Shown here: piece after piece, positions 14,031 to 14,603 of the stretch
How the letters are laid out: the number at the start of each line of letters is the position of its first letter
How positions within the stretch are numbered: position 1 is the first letter of the stretch
NCBI GenBank assembly: GCA_020632885.1
Contig: JACKEQ010000063.1
Span: forward strand, 1 to 14,603
Length of the DNA stretch: 14,603 bases
Reading direction: 5' to 3'
Source: Alphaproteobacteria bacterium
GTDB taxonomy: Bacteria; Myxococcota_A; UBA796; GCA-2862545
Notes under the pieces: generated by a model
The model's input: only the letters and a program-made list of their open reading frames with translations
What the model was told of the DNA's origin: nothing
Database searches by the model: none
Position numbers and translations under genes: made by a program

Positions 14031-14585
14031 GTGCGGGTCGGCGTCTTCGGCGGCTCCTTCCACCCACCCCACGTGGGGCACGCGCTCGTGGCGGCCTGGC
14101 TGCGGTGGACCGATCAGGTGGACGAGGTGTGGCTCGTGCCCGCCTGGTCGCACCCCTTCGGCAAGGAGCTCGCCCCGTTCGCGCACCGCCTCGCCTGGTG
14201 CCGGGCGCTCGCCGACACCGTGGGCCCCTGGGTGCGCGTGGACCCCGTCGAGCGGGCGCTGGGCGGCACCAGCTACACCATCCACACGCTGGACGCCCTC
14301 GCCGAGGCGCACCCGCACCACGGCTTCCGCCTCGTGGTGGGCGCCGACGTCCTCCCCGACACGCCACGCTGGCGGGCCTGGTCGCGCATCGAGGCCGAGT
14401 ACGCCCCCCTGATCGTCGGTCGTGCGGGCCACGCGGCGGTGCCCGGCGTGCCCACCTTCCCGGAGGTCTCGAGCACGGCCGTGCGCGCGGCCCTGGCCCG
14501 CGGGGAGGACGTCTCGGCCCTCGTGCCGCGCGCGGTGCTCGCGGCGATCAGGGCGTCGGAGGCCGAGGGATCAGGCCCCAGTTGA
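14031..14585 (+). CDS. nadD: Nicotinate-nucleotide adenylyltransferase
   Basis: NadD joins nicotinate mononucleotide and ATP to form deamido-NAD in NAD synthesis. The 184-residue product shows the nucleotidyltransferase start VGVFGGSFHPPHVGH with the HxGH motif (His14-His17), the substrate-side GTSYTIHTLDAL, VVGADVLPDTPRWRAWSRIE, and the C-terminal SSTAVR (147-152), the ISSTxxR equivalent. It is slightly shorter than the usual 190-215 residues but complete. GTG 14031 has GGAGGT (14020-14025) 5 nt upstream. An open frame continues upstream to 13131 but only as an antisense shadow of murI. Confidence 0.94.
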   Translation: MRVGVFGGSFHPPHVGHALVAAWLRWTDQVDEVWLVPAWSHPFGKELAPFAHRLAWCRALADTVGPWVRVDPVERALGGTSYTIHTLDALAEAHPHHGFRLVVGADVLPDTPRWRAWSRIEAEYAPLIVGRAGHAAVPGVPTFPEVSSTAVRAALARGEDVSALVPRAVLAAIRASEAEGSGPS

Positions 14586-14603
14586 GCCCGCCACCGCTGG
14601 GAC

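Noticed and set aside
11749..14367. 872-residue reading of the protease frame through murI and into nadD
   Set aside because: Only the part after about residue 425 matches a protein family. The upstream part is a frame-shadow of murI, which is complete with its own RBS, so this is not a fusion.

Overview
The window is very GC-rich with strong third-position G/C bias, so almost every real gene casts long antisense and out-of-frame open frames. Gene content points to a Gram-negative, diderm bacterium of the Myxococcota or a related deltaproteobacterial group. The main pointers are a TonB-like protein with an AgmX/PglI-type C-terminal domain, an ExbB protein followed by two different ExbD proteins, and a polysaccharide-export protein paired with a separate beta-barrel. 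This taxonomic guess comes from remembered family distribution and was not checked by a search.

Positions 1-7631 (+ strand) hold the most interesting region. In order they encode the end of a TPR protein, an 80-residue exported protein, an ExbB/TolQ/MotA-type proton channel, an ExbD/TolR-like protein with Asn at the normally essential membrane Asp, a second ExbD with the Asp intact, an FHA-like/TM/TonB-like protein of GltG(PglI)/AgmX architecture, an exported helical protein with two cysteines, an outer-membrane beta-barrel protein, and an outer-membrane polysaccharide-export (OPX) protein with no C-terminal membrane helix. Together these look like an inner-membrane proton-driven motor, a periplasm-spanning arm, and outer-membrane and export parts. 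The layout recalls the Agl-Glt gliding machinery of myxobacteria, or a related Tol/Exb-type envelope machine, sitting next to a class of polysaccharide exporter that needs a partner porin.

Positions 7726-11523 (+) hold ftsK (DNA translocase, division) and lolA (periplasmic lipoprotein carrier), an order also found in Escherichia coli. Between lolA and the convergent genes lies a GC-rich tandem-repeat array (about 11526-11745).

Positions 11749-13958 (- strand) hold an S41 C-terminal processing protease, apparently starting at CTG, and murI (glutamate racemase). nadD (14031-14585, +) diverges from murI across a 72-bp spacer with a perfect inverted repeat. These are ordinary envelope and NAD housekeeping genes. 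No tRNA, rRNA, CRISPR array, transposase or integrase was seen.

Intergenic regulatory structure includes two back-to-back hairpins between exbB and the first exbD, a strong hairpin after the beta-barrel gene, a near-perfect 12-bp tandem repeat before the beta-barrel gene, and two similar palindromes (TGACGTCA before exbB, TGACGCGTCA before ftsK).
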